Positions 17,591 through 25,455 of a DNA stretch of 64,000 bases are shown in pieces. The stretch comes from Bacillus marasmi. GTDB taxonomy: Bacteria > Bacillota > Bacilli > Bacillales > Cytobacillaceae. The first letter of the stretch is position 1. Each line of letters begins with the position of its first letter. The notes beneath the pieces were generated by a model. That model saw only the letters and a list, made by a program, of their open reading frames with translations. It was not told the DNA's origin and did not search any database. The translations under genes and the position numbers were made by a program. The stretch is taken from assembly GCF_902168435.1 (NCBI RefSeq), contig NZ_LR656176.1:92261-156260 (forward strand), in the 5' to 3' direction.

Positions 17591-17959
17591 TTAATGTTGA
17601 ATCTCATTAAGGTCAGTAATGGAATCTTGGACAAGTGTGACTGCTTGACTCATACTTGCACCACCACCAAACGCTGCTGCCACACCCACAACCTCAAGTA
17701 TTTCATCCTCAGTAGCTCCTTGATCTAAACAACCTTTCGTGTGGTAAATAATACAATACTCATCCTGGGAAAAAATACTAATTCCGAGTGCTATTAATTG
17801 TTTTTCTTTTTGTGATAGTTTTCCTTCTTGGAAACAAGCTTCAGTAAATGCGTTATAACTCTCAGCTAAATGAGGCATCTTTTGTGTAAATACACCCAAA
17901 CCATGCTTATACTCATACAATGCCACTTCTGTCTCATTCCTAGGGACGAACTCTTCCAT
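17591..17959 (-). CDS. Carboxymuconolactone decarboxylase / AhpD-like protein
   Basis: 122 residues, all helical. The family motif is [21 protein letters not shown] (about residues 51-71): a CxxxH pattern plus a second Cys six residues on. The usual peroxidase-type AhpD pair is CxxC, so this protein may be a non-redox family member or use the spaced cysteines. [14 protein letters not shown] completes the domain. Three ATGs in a row follow GGAG, and I took the one with an 8-base spacing. It stands alone. Function unknown beyond the family. Confidence 0.8.
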   Translation of the reverse strand: MEEFVPRNETEVALYEYKHGLGVFTQKMPHLAESYNAFTEACFQEGKLSQKEKQLIALGISIFSQDEYCIIYHTKGCLDQGATEDEILEVVGVAAAFGGGASMSQAVTLVQDSITDLNEIQH

Positions 17960-18123
17960 CATCATCACTCCAATCGCAAATTCACAACATTAGTATCATT
18001 AATATTGTGAATTTTATTCACCGTAACTTACATGATAAACTTTAGTCATGCTACTACAGTACATCACTAGATAAATGCGATGGCTGAAATAGTTTATCAT
18101 TACTAAAAAAAGGAGGGCTATTA

Positions 18124-18609
18124 TTGCTTGCAGACATCATAAAAAAAGACACTGGTTGCATTGTCAGATTCGAAAGAATGTTAAATCATTCCGCGGAAGA
18201 GATTTGGCCTTGGTTAACCGAGAATGAGCGTCTTCCCCAATGGTTTCCAGAGCTTAGAATAGAAACACTTCAAAAAGGTGGAAGGATTAAGTTTGATATG
18301 GGGGATGGTTCATTCGAAGAAATGGTTATCCTTGATTTAGAAATTTTTTCTATGCTTGAGTTCACTTGGGGTGAGGATACTGTACGATTTGAAATCACTA
18401 AAAAGGACAAAGATCATCAGCTTACACTTATCGAGAATATAAACAAAATAACCAACCATACCGCAAAAGATGTAGCTGGGTGGCATGTCTGTTTAGATGT
18501 GATTGAGCACCTACTTAATGGTGAAGGCATCCAATCAGTCTCTAGAATGGATTTATGGAAAACCTACTATGGGCAATATGACCAGAAGATAACGGAAATA
18601 AGTGGGTAA
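18124..18609 (+). CDS. SRPBCC / AHSA1-like ligand-binding protein
   Basis: 161 residues. The START-like fold is indicated by FERMLNHSAEEIWPWLTENERLPQWFPELR at the start and a C-terminal helix WHVCLDVIEHLL. Members of the Aha1-C-terminal branch bind hydrophobic ligands and are mostly uncharacterised in Bacillus. The start is TTG at 18124 with GGAGG 7 bases upstream. A large hairpin with a T-rich tail follows at 18708. No operon partner. Confidence 0.82.
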   Translation: MLADIIKKDTGCIVRFERMLNHSAEEIWPWLTENERLPQWFPELRIETLQKGGRIKFDMGDGSFEEMVILDLEIFSMLEFTWGEDTVRFEITKKDKDHQLTLIENINKITNHTAKDVAGWHVCLDVIEHLLNGEGIQSVSRMDLWKTYYGQYDQKITEISG

Positions 18610-18707
18610 TCATTCATCATTTCCTGGGTAAGCGCAAGATATGACAGTCTTACGCAAAAACTTCAAGGCGATCGACTTTTCTTTGTCGAAAGAAATCTAA
18701 CCGAGAA

Positions 18708-18772
18708 GGATAAAGAGAAAGGGCGTCATTTTTTAATTACAGACGTCTTCCTCTTTATCTCATTTTTTGTTT
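18708..18772 (+). terminator. Long hairpin terminator
   Basis: GATAAAGAG and GGCGTC pair with GACGTC and CTCTTTATC, with a small internal loop, followed by CATTTTTTGTTTTTG. It ends the SRPBCC gene and faces the convergent TRAP operon. Confidence 0.7.
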
Positions 18773-18798
18773 TTGTTTTTGTCTATGTCTATCGTCTT

Positions 18799-20754
18799 CT
18801 ATTGCGGTACTTCAGCTTTTTGTTTTTTCTCTTTCACTAACCATTGAATGATTAAAAGACCAATAAAGCTAACGATTCCAATTACGTCTGTCACAGTACC
18901 AGGATAAATGAGACATAGTCCACCAACGCCCCCTATCACCCGTTCCCACCAATAAAGCTTTCGATACCAATACCCAATAATCCCAGCGCCAATCATCATC
19001 ATACCGAACAAGGCAGAACAAATAAGCCAAATTAAATACGGAATCGTTGTATTAATCATTAATAGCTCTGGTGACAATACAAACATATAGGGAATGATAA
19101 AAGCGGCAATCGCTAGTTTTGAGGAATTAATGCCGGTTTTTATTGGCTCCCCTCCTGAAACACCGGCCGCAGCAAATGCAGCCAACGCAACTGGTGGTGT
19201 AATATCTGCAATAATTCCAAAATAGAAGACAAATAGATGAGCAGATAAATCTGGAACACCTAATAAAATAATTGCGGGAGCAGCAATAGTTGATGTGATG
19301 ACATAATTAGCAGTAGTTGGCGATCCCATCCCTAAAATAATTGAGGCAATCATGGTTAGGATTAATGTTGGGATTAATGCACCTCCTGCGAAATCCAGAA
19401 GTCCATTAGCAAATTTTAATCCCAATCCTGTTTTGGTTACTACTCCGACAATAATGCCTGCACAAGCTGTGGCAGCTGCCACACCTAAAGCAGTTCGTGC
19501 CCCATCTACAAGTGCTTCGATGAATCCCTTCCAGCTAATTCTCGTTTCTTTACGAATGGCACTAACGACAACTGTGACCACAATTGACCAAATTGCCGAA
19601 CGCATGACACTCATACCAGACATTAACAAAACAACCACTATTACAATAGGAATTAACAAATACAGCTTACTAAACACTTCTTTTTTATTTGGCAATTCAT
19701 CCTTCGTTAATCCTCTAAGTCCGATTCGTTTAGCTTCCAAGTGGGTCATTATCCAAATTCCTGTAAAATAAAGAACCGCTGGAATCGCTGCCGCTTTAGC
19801 TATATCCCAATATGAGATACCATTTCCGATAAACTCCACCATCAAAAAAGCTGCTGCTCCCATAATCGGTGGCATGAGTTGTCCACCTGTTGATGCACTT
19901 GCCTCCACCGCTCCAGCAAACTCTTTGCTATAGCCTAATCTTTTCATCATCGGTATCGTAAAGGCGCCAGAAGTAACAACATTGGCCACTGAGCTACCAC
20001 TAATAGTTCCTTGAAGCGCACTCGAAAAAACTGCAACCTTAGCTGGTCCACCAATCCGACGACCAGCAACTATGAGAGCCAAATCATTAAAATACTCTCC
20101 TACCCCTGTTTTAATCAAAAATGAACCAAACAAAAGAAACAGGAAAATAAAGGTGGAGGATACACCAAGTGGCGTTCCTAATATTCCTTCCGTTGTGAAA
20201 AACATCGTTTGAACAAGTCTTTCTAAAGATATACCACGATGAGCAATGAAGCCAGGCATGTAAGGCCCATACAAGGCGTAGATTAAAAATAATCCCGCAA
20301 TAATGGTTATAGGGAGACCCACAGTCCTCCTGGTGGCTTCCAATACTAACAAAAGAGCGACGAGTCCAATATAAAAATCTAGCGAAGTCATTTGGCCTGC
20401 CTGCAGTACTAATTCATCAATCTTAATAGGCCAATAAGCACCCACGGCAACAGCTAGAATCGCTAAGACTATATCTAACCAGCTCACTCGATTTCTTGAT
20501 AGATTTTTTCTGCGTAGCGGAAAAAGCAAAAAGATAAGGGCAAGTGCAAAGCCTAAATGAATCGACCGCTGGAGCTGTGCTGTTAGTACACCAAAAATGG
20601 AAGTATAAAGCTGAAACAACGAAAATCCAAGCAAACCTATAAAGACAATCCAACCCATAATTCCAGCGAGCTTTCTCGTTCCTGCCTCGGGATCATACTT
20701 TTCCATCAGTGCCTGTTGCTGTTCACGAGTTAAAGTCTCGTAATCATTATTCAA
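18799..20754 (-). CDS. TRAP transporter fused permease (4TM/12TM, TAXI type)
   Basis: 651 residues. The first part (about 28-175) is a DctQ-like four-helix bundle and the rest a DctM-like twelve-helix channel. Features include FGSFLIKTGVGEYFNDLALIVAGRRIGGPAKVAVFSSALQGT and PPIMGAAAFLMVEF. The fused form is the hallmark of TAXI-TRAP systems, which import organic acids or glutamate-like solutes with an ion gradient. It is the last gene of a three-gene operon and overlaps the DUF1850 gene by 8 bases. Substrate unknown. Confidence 0.93.
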   Translation of the reverse strand: MNNDYETLTREQQQALMEKYDPEAGTRKLAGIMGWIVFIGLLGFSLFQLYTSIFGVLTAQLQRSIHLGFALALIFLLFPLRRKNLSRNRVSWLDIVLAILAVAVGAYWPIKIDELVLQAGQMTSLDFYIGLVALLLVLEATRRTVGLPITIIAGLFLIYALYGPYMPGFIAHRGISLERLVQTMFFTTEGILGTPLGVSSTFIFLFLLFGSFLIKTGVGEYFNDLALIVAGRRIGGPAKVAVFSSALQGTISGSSVANVVTSGAFTIPMMKRLGYSKEFAGAVEASASTGGQLMPPIMGAAAFLMVEFIGNGISYWDIAKAAAIPAVLYFTGIWIMTHLEAKRIGLRGLTKDELPNKKEVFSKLYLLIPIVIVVVLLMSGMSVMRSAIWSIVVTVVVSAIRKETRISWKGFIEALVDGARTALGVAAATACAGIIVGVVTKTGLGLKFANGLLDFAGGALIPTLILTMIASIILGMGSPTTANYVITSTIAAPAIILLGVPDLSAHLFVFYFGIIADITPPVALAAFAAAGVSGGEPIKTGINSSKLAIAAFIIPYMFVLSPELLMINTTIPYLIWLICSALFGMMMIGAGIIGYWYRKLYWWERVIGGVGGLCLIYPGTVTDVIGIVSFIGLLIIQWLVKEKKQKAEVPQ

Positions 20755-21259
20755 GGATGTTCACTCCCTTCATTTGTTGAATTAGGTTCAAATGCTTCGA
20801 TTTCAACCTGACCCATGTTCCGGGTTTTATAAACTTAGTTAAAGGATATTGATTTTCTCTGTAAATGACTGTGTGATTGGCTCTAACTTGCCCAATCCGC
20901 AAATCGATGTAATGGAAAAGACGATTCATATTTTTTATGAAATATTTTCCATCACTCTCAATAAACATTTCACCATCTTCTGCATTTGATGGCATTCCGA
21001 CTGCAAAATCTTCGTACTCTAATTCGTATAACTGAATGACTCCTTCATTAGTTAACCTAAAACTTTCCTGAACATCACTTAAATGAATGGAATGAGTATA
21101 TTTGATTTTAAACTTCACATCTTGTTTAATTGGGACAAATGCCAATTGTTTATCTGAATTTTCGAATTCAAAAACAAGTGCTTGTTGATAAGGAATAAAG
21201 AGAACTGCCAACAATATTCCAAGCATCGTTAGTAGCCCAAGCAATATTTTAGCTTTCAT
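20747..21259 (-). CDS. DUF1850 protein of a TAXI-TRAP operon
   Basis: 170 residues. An N-terminal membrane helix (about 5-25) is followed by a small extracellular beta domain. DUF1850 features are YTHSIHLSDVQESFRL and YEDFAVGMPSNAEDGE. DUF1850 genes are regularly found between the binding protein and fused permease of TAXI-TRAP operons, exactly as here. The biochemical role is unknown; a role in binding-protein docking is a guess. It overlaps the permease gene by 8 bases. Confidence 0.85.
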   Translation of the reverse strand: MKAKILLGLLTMLGILLAVLFIPYQQALVFEFENSDKQLAFVPIKQDVKFKIKYTHSIHLSDVQESFRLTNEGVIQLYELEYEDFAVGMPSNAEDGEMFIESDGKYFIKNMNRLFHYIDLRIGQVRANHTVIYRENQYPLTKFIKPGTWVRLKSKHLNLIQQMKGVNILE

Positions 21260-21351
21260 AACTCACACCACCCAGAAAAAGAACAGGAAAAGATAGACCG
21301 GATGCATCTGGTCTATCTTTCATTGATTTGTTTCGTACATACACTTATTAT

Positions 21352-22350
21352 TTAATTTGCTTTAATCCCTTTCTCATCAAAGTACTTCTGGGCTCCTGGG
21401 TGAACATCTATTCCAACACCATTTAATGCTTTTTCTGCCTTAATCAGTTTCCCTTTAGCATGTGTTATCTTGTCTGTATTTTCAAAAATCGCTTTCGTAA
21501 TATCGTAAACTAGAGATTCAGATAAATCATCACGAACAACTAGCATCGCTTGAACAGCAACAGTCGGAACTTTTTCTTCTAGCCCATAAACACCTGAAGG
21601 CACCTCATCCGTTGTATAATATGGGTATTTTTTAATCAATGCTTCTACTTTATCCTTATTAATCGGTACGATGACGACATCTTCAGTTGCAGCAAGACTT
21701 TCAACTGCTCCAGTTGGTGTGCCTGCAGTAACGAAAGCTGCATCAATCGTTCCATCCTGAAGACCAGCTGTTGATTCATCAAAGGATAAATCTTGCTTTT
21801 TAATGTCTGCAAAGGTCAATCCATGAACTTCAAGAATTTGTTCGGCGTTTGCCACAGTTCCAGATCCAGGTGCACCGACAGAAACCCGTTTATCCTTTAA
21901 ATCCTCAATTGATTTGATACCTGATTTTGAGGTTGTAACAATTTGGATTGTTTCAGGATAGAGTGTGCCGATTGCTTTGACGTTATTGATTTTTCCAGTT
22001 TCAAACATCAGCTTTCCTTCTACGGCATAAGAAGCAATATCAGTTTGTGAAAAGGCAAGCTCGGCTTCCTCGTTTGCTAATAGATTCATATTTTCAGCCG
22101 ATGCTCCTGATACCTCTGCATTCGTTTTTATACCTGTTTCATCCGTTATAATTTTGGCAAAAGAACCCCCCAATGGATAGTAAGTACCGCCAGTTCCTCC
22201 CGTAACAATACTAATAAACTCAGGTTTCTTTTCATTACCATTTTTCTTATCTTTTTCATCACTGTCATCTACCTTGTCCGTTCCACAAGCTGCCAATGTT
22301 ACCAATAAAATGCTCATTACAATAGCCCAGATGGACCTTTTCTTTTTCAA
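21352..22350 (-). CDS. TAXI family TRAP solute-binding lipoprotein
   Basis: 332 residues. The signal peptide has lipobox LAAC. The mature protein carries the TAXI pattern TGGTGGTYYPLGGSFAKI and NAEVSGASAENMNLL, and the periplasmic-binding fold to the end. It catches the solute outside and hands it to the fused permease encoded downstream. The start is a TTG after AGGAGG. It is the first gene of the operon. Confidence 0.93.
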   Translation of the reverse strand: MKKKRSIWAIVMSILLVTLAACGTDKVDDSDEKDKKNGNEKKPEFISIVTGGTGGTYYPLGGSFAKIITDETGIKTNAEVSGASAENMNLLANEEAELAFSQTDIASYAVEGKLMFETGKINNVKAIGTLYPETIQIVTTSKSGIKSIEDLKDKRVSVGAPGSGTVANAEQILEVHGLTFADIKKQDLSFDESTAGLQDGTIDAAFVTAGTPTGAVESLAATEDVVIVPINKDKVEALIKKYPYYTTDEVPSGVYGLEEKVPTVAVQAMLVVRDDLSESLVYDITKAIFENTDKITHAKGKLIKAEKALNGVGIDVHPGAQKYFDEKGIKAN

Positions 22351-22507
22351 TACAATTCCTCCTTAAATTAGGATGCTTGCATCCTCCAATTATTTGCTTT
22401 CAATATCCACACAGGTAATACTACTTGTACTATGATTTTTATATCCAGATGGAGAAATATATGATTAATATAAGAACTTATTTTCATTTTTTCTAAAAAA
22501 ACAAATA

Positions 22508-22541
22508 AAAGGCTGACAAAGGGTTACTCATGTCAGCCTTT
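22508..22541 (-). terminator. Second of two tandem terminators
   Basis: AAAGGCTGACA pairs with TGTCAGCCTTT, and a T-rich run follows on the minus strand. Confidence 0.8.
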
Positions 22542-22569
22542 CGATGTAAAAATTTAATTACCTACATAC

Positions 22570-22606
22570 AAAAAAGGTGCGATTTAGTTTCATCGCACCT
22601 TTTTTT
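22570..22606 (-). terminator. First of two tandem terminators
   Basis: AAAAAAGGTGCGAT pairs with ATCGCACCTTTTTT. It lies just past the 45-residue gene on the minus strand and can work in both directions. Confidence 0.88.
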
Positions 22607-22611
22607 CTTCC

Positions 22612-22749
22612 TCACTTTTCTTTTTCATAAGCAATGACAACAACTTCCTTATCAGCTTGTCTACTTAATTTTTCTTCAACTGATTTTAACTCACTCACCA
22701 AATTTGGTGATAGGTCAGCTGCGACAAATTGCTGGTCCTTATCCATCAT
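22612..22749 (-). CDS. Small protein of 45 residues, unknown
   Basis: It reads MMDKDQQFVAADLSPNL at the start and ends VVVIAYEKEK. A good ribosome site (GAGAGGAAGTGA) precedes the two ATGs. The protein has an amphipathic helix, no membrane segment, and a strand-like VVVIAY near the end. Two intrinsic terminators follow directly. I do not recognise a family. Confidence comes from the ribosome site, the terminators and codon use. Confidence 0.7.
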   Translation of the reverse strand: MMDKDQQFVAADLSPNLVSELKSVEEKLSRQADKEVVVIAYEKEK

Positions 22750-22869
22750 TTATCACTTCCTCTCAGCCTTAGCTTTTCCTAGACAAACTCTAAGCTATTC
22801 ATTTTTTTCAATATCACAAAGTGGATTTTTCAGGCTCATTTGGTGAAGATATCAATAGGAGGGATTGCT

Positions 22870-23106
22870 ATGGAGGACATGAATAAAAACGTTCAATCTA
22901 CAAACGAAGCAAATGATAAAATAAACCAAATATTAGAAGATAGTCAAACACCACCTTTGGCCGAAGAGGGGCTATCCACAGAAGCCATGACAAATATTAA
23001 ACTTAATACAGCTATGAATGATAATCACATTAATGATTCTGAACAAGCCCCAACGTATTTATACAATAATACACCGGCAATTAAAATAAACGAGAGGTTT
23101 GACTAA
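22870..23106 (+). CDS. Small hydrophilic protein, unknown
   Basis: 78 residues, rich in Asn, Asp, Glu and Thr, beginning MEDMNKNVQSTNEA, likely disordered. The site AGGAGGG sits before the ATG at 22870, which I prefer over an upstream start without a site. A terminator follows. The composition resembles small Bacillus spore- or stress-associated proteins, but I cannot assign a family. Confidence 0.65.
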   Translation: MEDMNKNVQSTNEANDKINQILEDSQTPPLAEEGLSTEAMTNIKLNTAMNDNHINDSEQAPTYLYNNTPAIKINERFD

Positions 23107-23110
23107 ACAA

Positions 23111-23141
23111 AACAGGCCTGACATTATTGTCTTGGCCTGTT
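23111..23141. terminator. Terminator between convergent genes
   Basis: AACAGGCC pairs with GGCCTGTT across a 15-base loop, between the small gene and the SGNH hydrolase gene. Confidence 0.7.
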
Positions 23142-23145
23142 CTAA

Positions 23146-23862
23146 CTACTTTGTATTCAGCAAGATTTCCATACTTTTATAAAGACGATTGGCAATCAGT
23201 TCATAGCCGGCTGAGTTTAAATGAATTGAATCACTGTATAGATGTACTTTTGGCTGCATTAAAAATAAATCTATCGTTGGTATAAATTGAGACGGACGAT
23301 AGTGATTGGCGGTTTGATTGATTTCCTCGTTCCATTCTTCAATTAACTTTTGGATTTGAACACTATTTTGATACTCCGTATATGGATGATAAAGACCGAA
23401 GACAATTAACGTTGCTTGTTCATTTTCTTTTCTTATTTCCGTAAGAATCCGCTCAAGATTATTGATGTAATGAATTTTCCCTGAGTTCATCCTTTTATTA
23501 GGAAGCTGTTCGAATTTATATTGAGCGCTTTTTCGAAAATCATTTGTTCCGATGTAGACAATGACAAAATCAGCCGAATGAATTGCTGCACTAATTTGTT
23601 TATCTCTTAACTGCCTCAATGTATCATCGGTTGTATATTTAGGAATTCCAAAGTTGCTAATTTTGATATTCGCCAAGTGTTCCTCATCATATATTTGTTG
23701 AAAACGCCCTATATATCCCATTCTCAAAGGATCTCCCGTTCCATGCGTAATCGAGTCTCCCAAGGCAACAAGATGAATTTGATTTTGATATGCAGATGAA
23801 CTAAATAATATGAGTGCGAATAACGCAAAAATCATGTATAACGAAATTAAGATCTTTTTCAT
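23146..23862 (-). CDS. SGNH/GDSL-type esterase
   Basis: 238 residues with an N-terminal membrane or signal helix (about 3-24). Block I is ALGDSITHG (Ser37), block III is YIGTNDFR, and block V is DSIHLNSAGYE with the catalytic Asp/His. These enzymes cleave lipid, carbohydrate or acyl esters. The protein is probably exported. The acyltransferase gene lies 57 bases upstream on the same strand, which suggests that one adds and the other removes or transfers acyl groups on an envelope polymer. That pairing is inference. Confidence 0.88.
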   Translation of the reverse strand: MKKILISLYMIFALFALILFSSSAYQNQIHLVALGDSITHGTGDPLRMGYIGRFQQIYDEEHLANIKISNFGIPKYTTDDTLRQLRDKQISAAIHSADFVIVYIGTNDFRKSAQYKFEQLPNKRMNSGKIHYINNLERILTEIRKENEQATLIVFGLYHPYTEYQNSVQIQKLIEEWNEEINQTANHYRPSQFIPTIDLFLMQPKVHLYSDSIHLNSAGYELIANRLYKSMEILLNTK

Positions 23863-23918
23863 TTGTTAACCCCGGGTTTTCTATTTTTTCAACATGTAAT
23901 ACGACTTACTTCACTGCA

Positions 23919-24983
23919 TCATTCAAAAGTCCCTTGCTCTTCGACTTGATTTGGAAGTAATTTTTGTGTTTTGAGTTTCTCGTAAACTTTATGCCCATAA
24001 CTTTTTAAGGTGGAAATCTTTAGCTCAATTAACGGTTGTGTTATTGCATTAATAGCATTGCTTGATAATATGACAATAATGAATAAAGCGATCACTGACA
24101 TCATCAAAACTTGCCATGGCTCAGATAGCAGTTCTTTATATTCACTACTTCGAAAATATTTAATAAAGAAACCATGTAGTAAGTACACATAAAGCGAACG
24201 TGTACCCCATTTTGTAAAAAAGTAATGCCCCTTTGGTACAAAAGCAAAAAAGCTTAATGTTGCTAATAATGTTAATCCATAAATACCTAATCGGATTAGA
24301 CCACCGTAAGCGCCATTAACATCAAAATCTTCATATGGTTTAGACCCAAATAACCATTTATAGTTAAAATCTGGAATTAAATAAAAAATAAGCAAAAGAG
24401 TTAGGAAAACAATGATTGAACTAAGCTTTATTTTCTTCGTTAACAGTCTCTCAAAGTTTTCTTTTTTGAAAAAGAACCCAAGTAAAAATAATGGAAAGAA
24501 CACAAATGTCCTTGATAGGCTAAGAAAATCATTGATCCCTTCTATATATCCGACCATGATTCCGACACTAATTGCTAATGCTAGTGCAATGAACGACTTC
24601 CATTTTGCAAATAAAAATAGTAATACGTTCCAACAAAACAAACTTATTAGAAACCATAAAGACCACTCCGGAATAAGTGGGTCAAAAATAAGCTCTTTTT
24701 TGTGTTGGAGAAAATAATAATAGGAAGCATACATGCCTTGAAAAATAATATATGGGATGATTAATTTTTTTGCTACTTTCAATAAATAACCTTTTTTTCG
24801 AAAACCTTTTGCGAAATATCCGGAGATGAGTATAAACGCCGGCATATGAAACGAATAAATGGTCGTATACACTGTAAAGATCAGCTTACTATCCTGGATG
24901 TACGATTGAATTAAATGTCCAAAAACCATTAAAAAAACCAGAATTGACTTGGCATTGTCATAATAAGCTTCCCTTGTATTCAT
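23919..24983 (-). CDS. Membrane acyltransferase (acyltransferase family 3-like)
   Basis: 354 residues with about ten membrane helices. It opens AYYDNAKSILVFLMVFGHLIQ, with the conserved His of the acyltransferase-3/fucose-4-O-acetylase group. Members O-acetylate surface polysaccharides or peptidoglycan, taking the acyl group across the membrane. The SGNH hydrolase gene follows directly, a frequent partner of such acyltransferases. The GGAGG site is about 15 bases from the ATG, a long spacing, so the start is less sure. Confidence 0.82.
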   Translation of the reverse strand: MNTREAYYDNAKSILVFLMVFGHLIQSYIQDSKLIFTVYTTIYSFHMPAFILISGYFAKGFRKKGYLLKVAKKLIIPYIIFQGMYASYYYFLQHKKELIFDPLIPEWSLWFLISLFCWNVLLFLFAKWKSFIALALAISVGIMVGYIEGINDFLSLSRTFVFFPLFLLGFFFKKENFERLLTKKIKLSSIIVFLTLLLIFYLIPDFNYKWLFGSKPYEDFDVNGAYGGLIRLGIYGLTLLATLSFFAFVPKGHYFFTKWGTRSLYVYLLHGFFIKYFRSSEYKELLSEPWQVLMMSVIALFIIVILSSNAINAITQPLIELKISTLKSYGHKVYEKLKTQKLLPNQVEEQGTFE

Positions 24984-25120
24984 GGTTAAACTTGAAACCT
25001 CCGAAATTCATAATTTAAAACTCTAATATTATTTATCAAAAATAGGTTTTTTTCAAGACATTTTTTCATCAAATGCTTTACCCAGCAAATCTATTAAATC
25101 GAGGCAAAAAAAGAGAGACC

Positions 25121-25450
25121 CTTTGGCCGAGGGCACTGAAAAAGTCCTTTTTATATGAAAAGGGACATTGAACTTTGCTGTTGATTTCCGCTCCAGGTGC
25201 TTCGCTTTCCGCGGGGCGGGCGGTGAGCCTCCTCGGCGCTTTAACGCCTGCGGGGTCTCACCTGTCCCGCTGCTCCCGCAGGAGTCTTCGCACCTTCCGC
25301 TCCAATCATAGAAACATAGGGCTAATAAAGCCAACCTAGATAGAAAAGACGACTCAAAATCCACATTTGTGAATTTTTAAGTCGTCTTTTTTCTATTTCG
25401 TTTTTGGATTCTAAAAAAACTAATGGTTTTTCAGTGCCCTCACTTTGGCC
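25121..25450. mobile_element. MITE-like insertion with terminal inverted repeats and target duplication
   Basis: Perfect 15-base inverted ends GAGGGCACTGAAAAA (25129-25143) and its complement (25427-25441) bound an element of about 313 bp. The 8-base direct repeat CTTTGGCC flanks it (25121-25128 and 25443-25450), with one extra A on the right. The centre is strikingly GC-rich and carries the CGCTTTCCGCGGGGCGGGC type of sequence I associate with a dispersed Bacillaceae repeat. It also holds a terminator-like hairpin (about 25345-25392). There is no transposase gene. The element lies between ppk and the acyltransferase. Confidence 0.7.
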
Positions 25451-25455
25451 TCTTC

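Noticed and set aside
19352-19771. Reading frame of 139 codons on the plus strand
   Set aside because: It is antisense to the TRAP permease and its composition reflects the complement of hydrophobic codons.
25053-25364. Open reading frame of 103 codons through the GC-rich repeat
   Set aside because: It runs through the insertion element and its end, has no ribosome site and a biased composition. It is a by-product of the GC-rich repeat.
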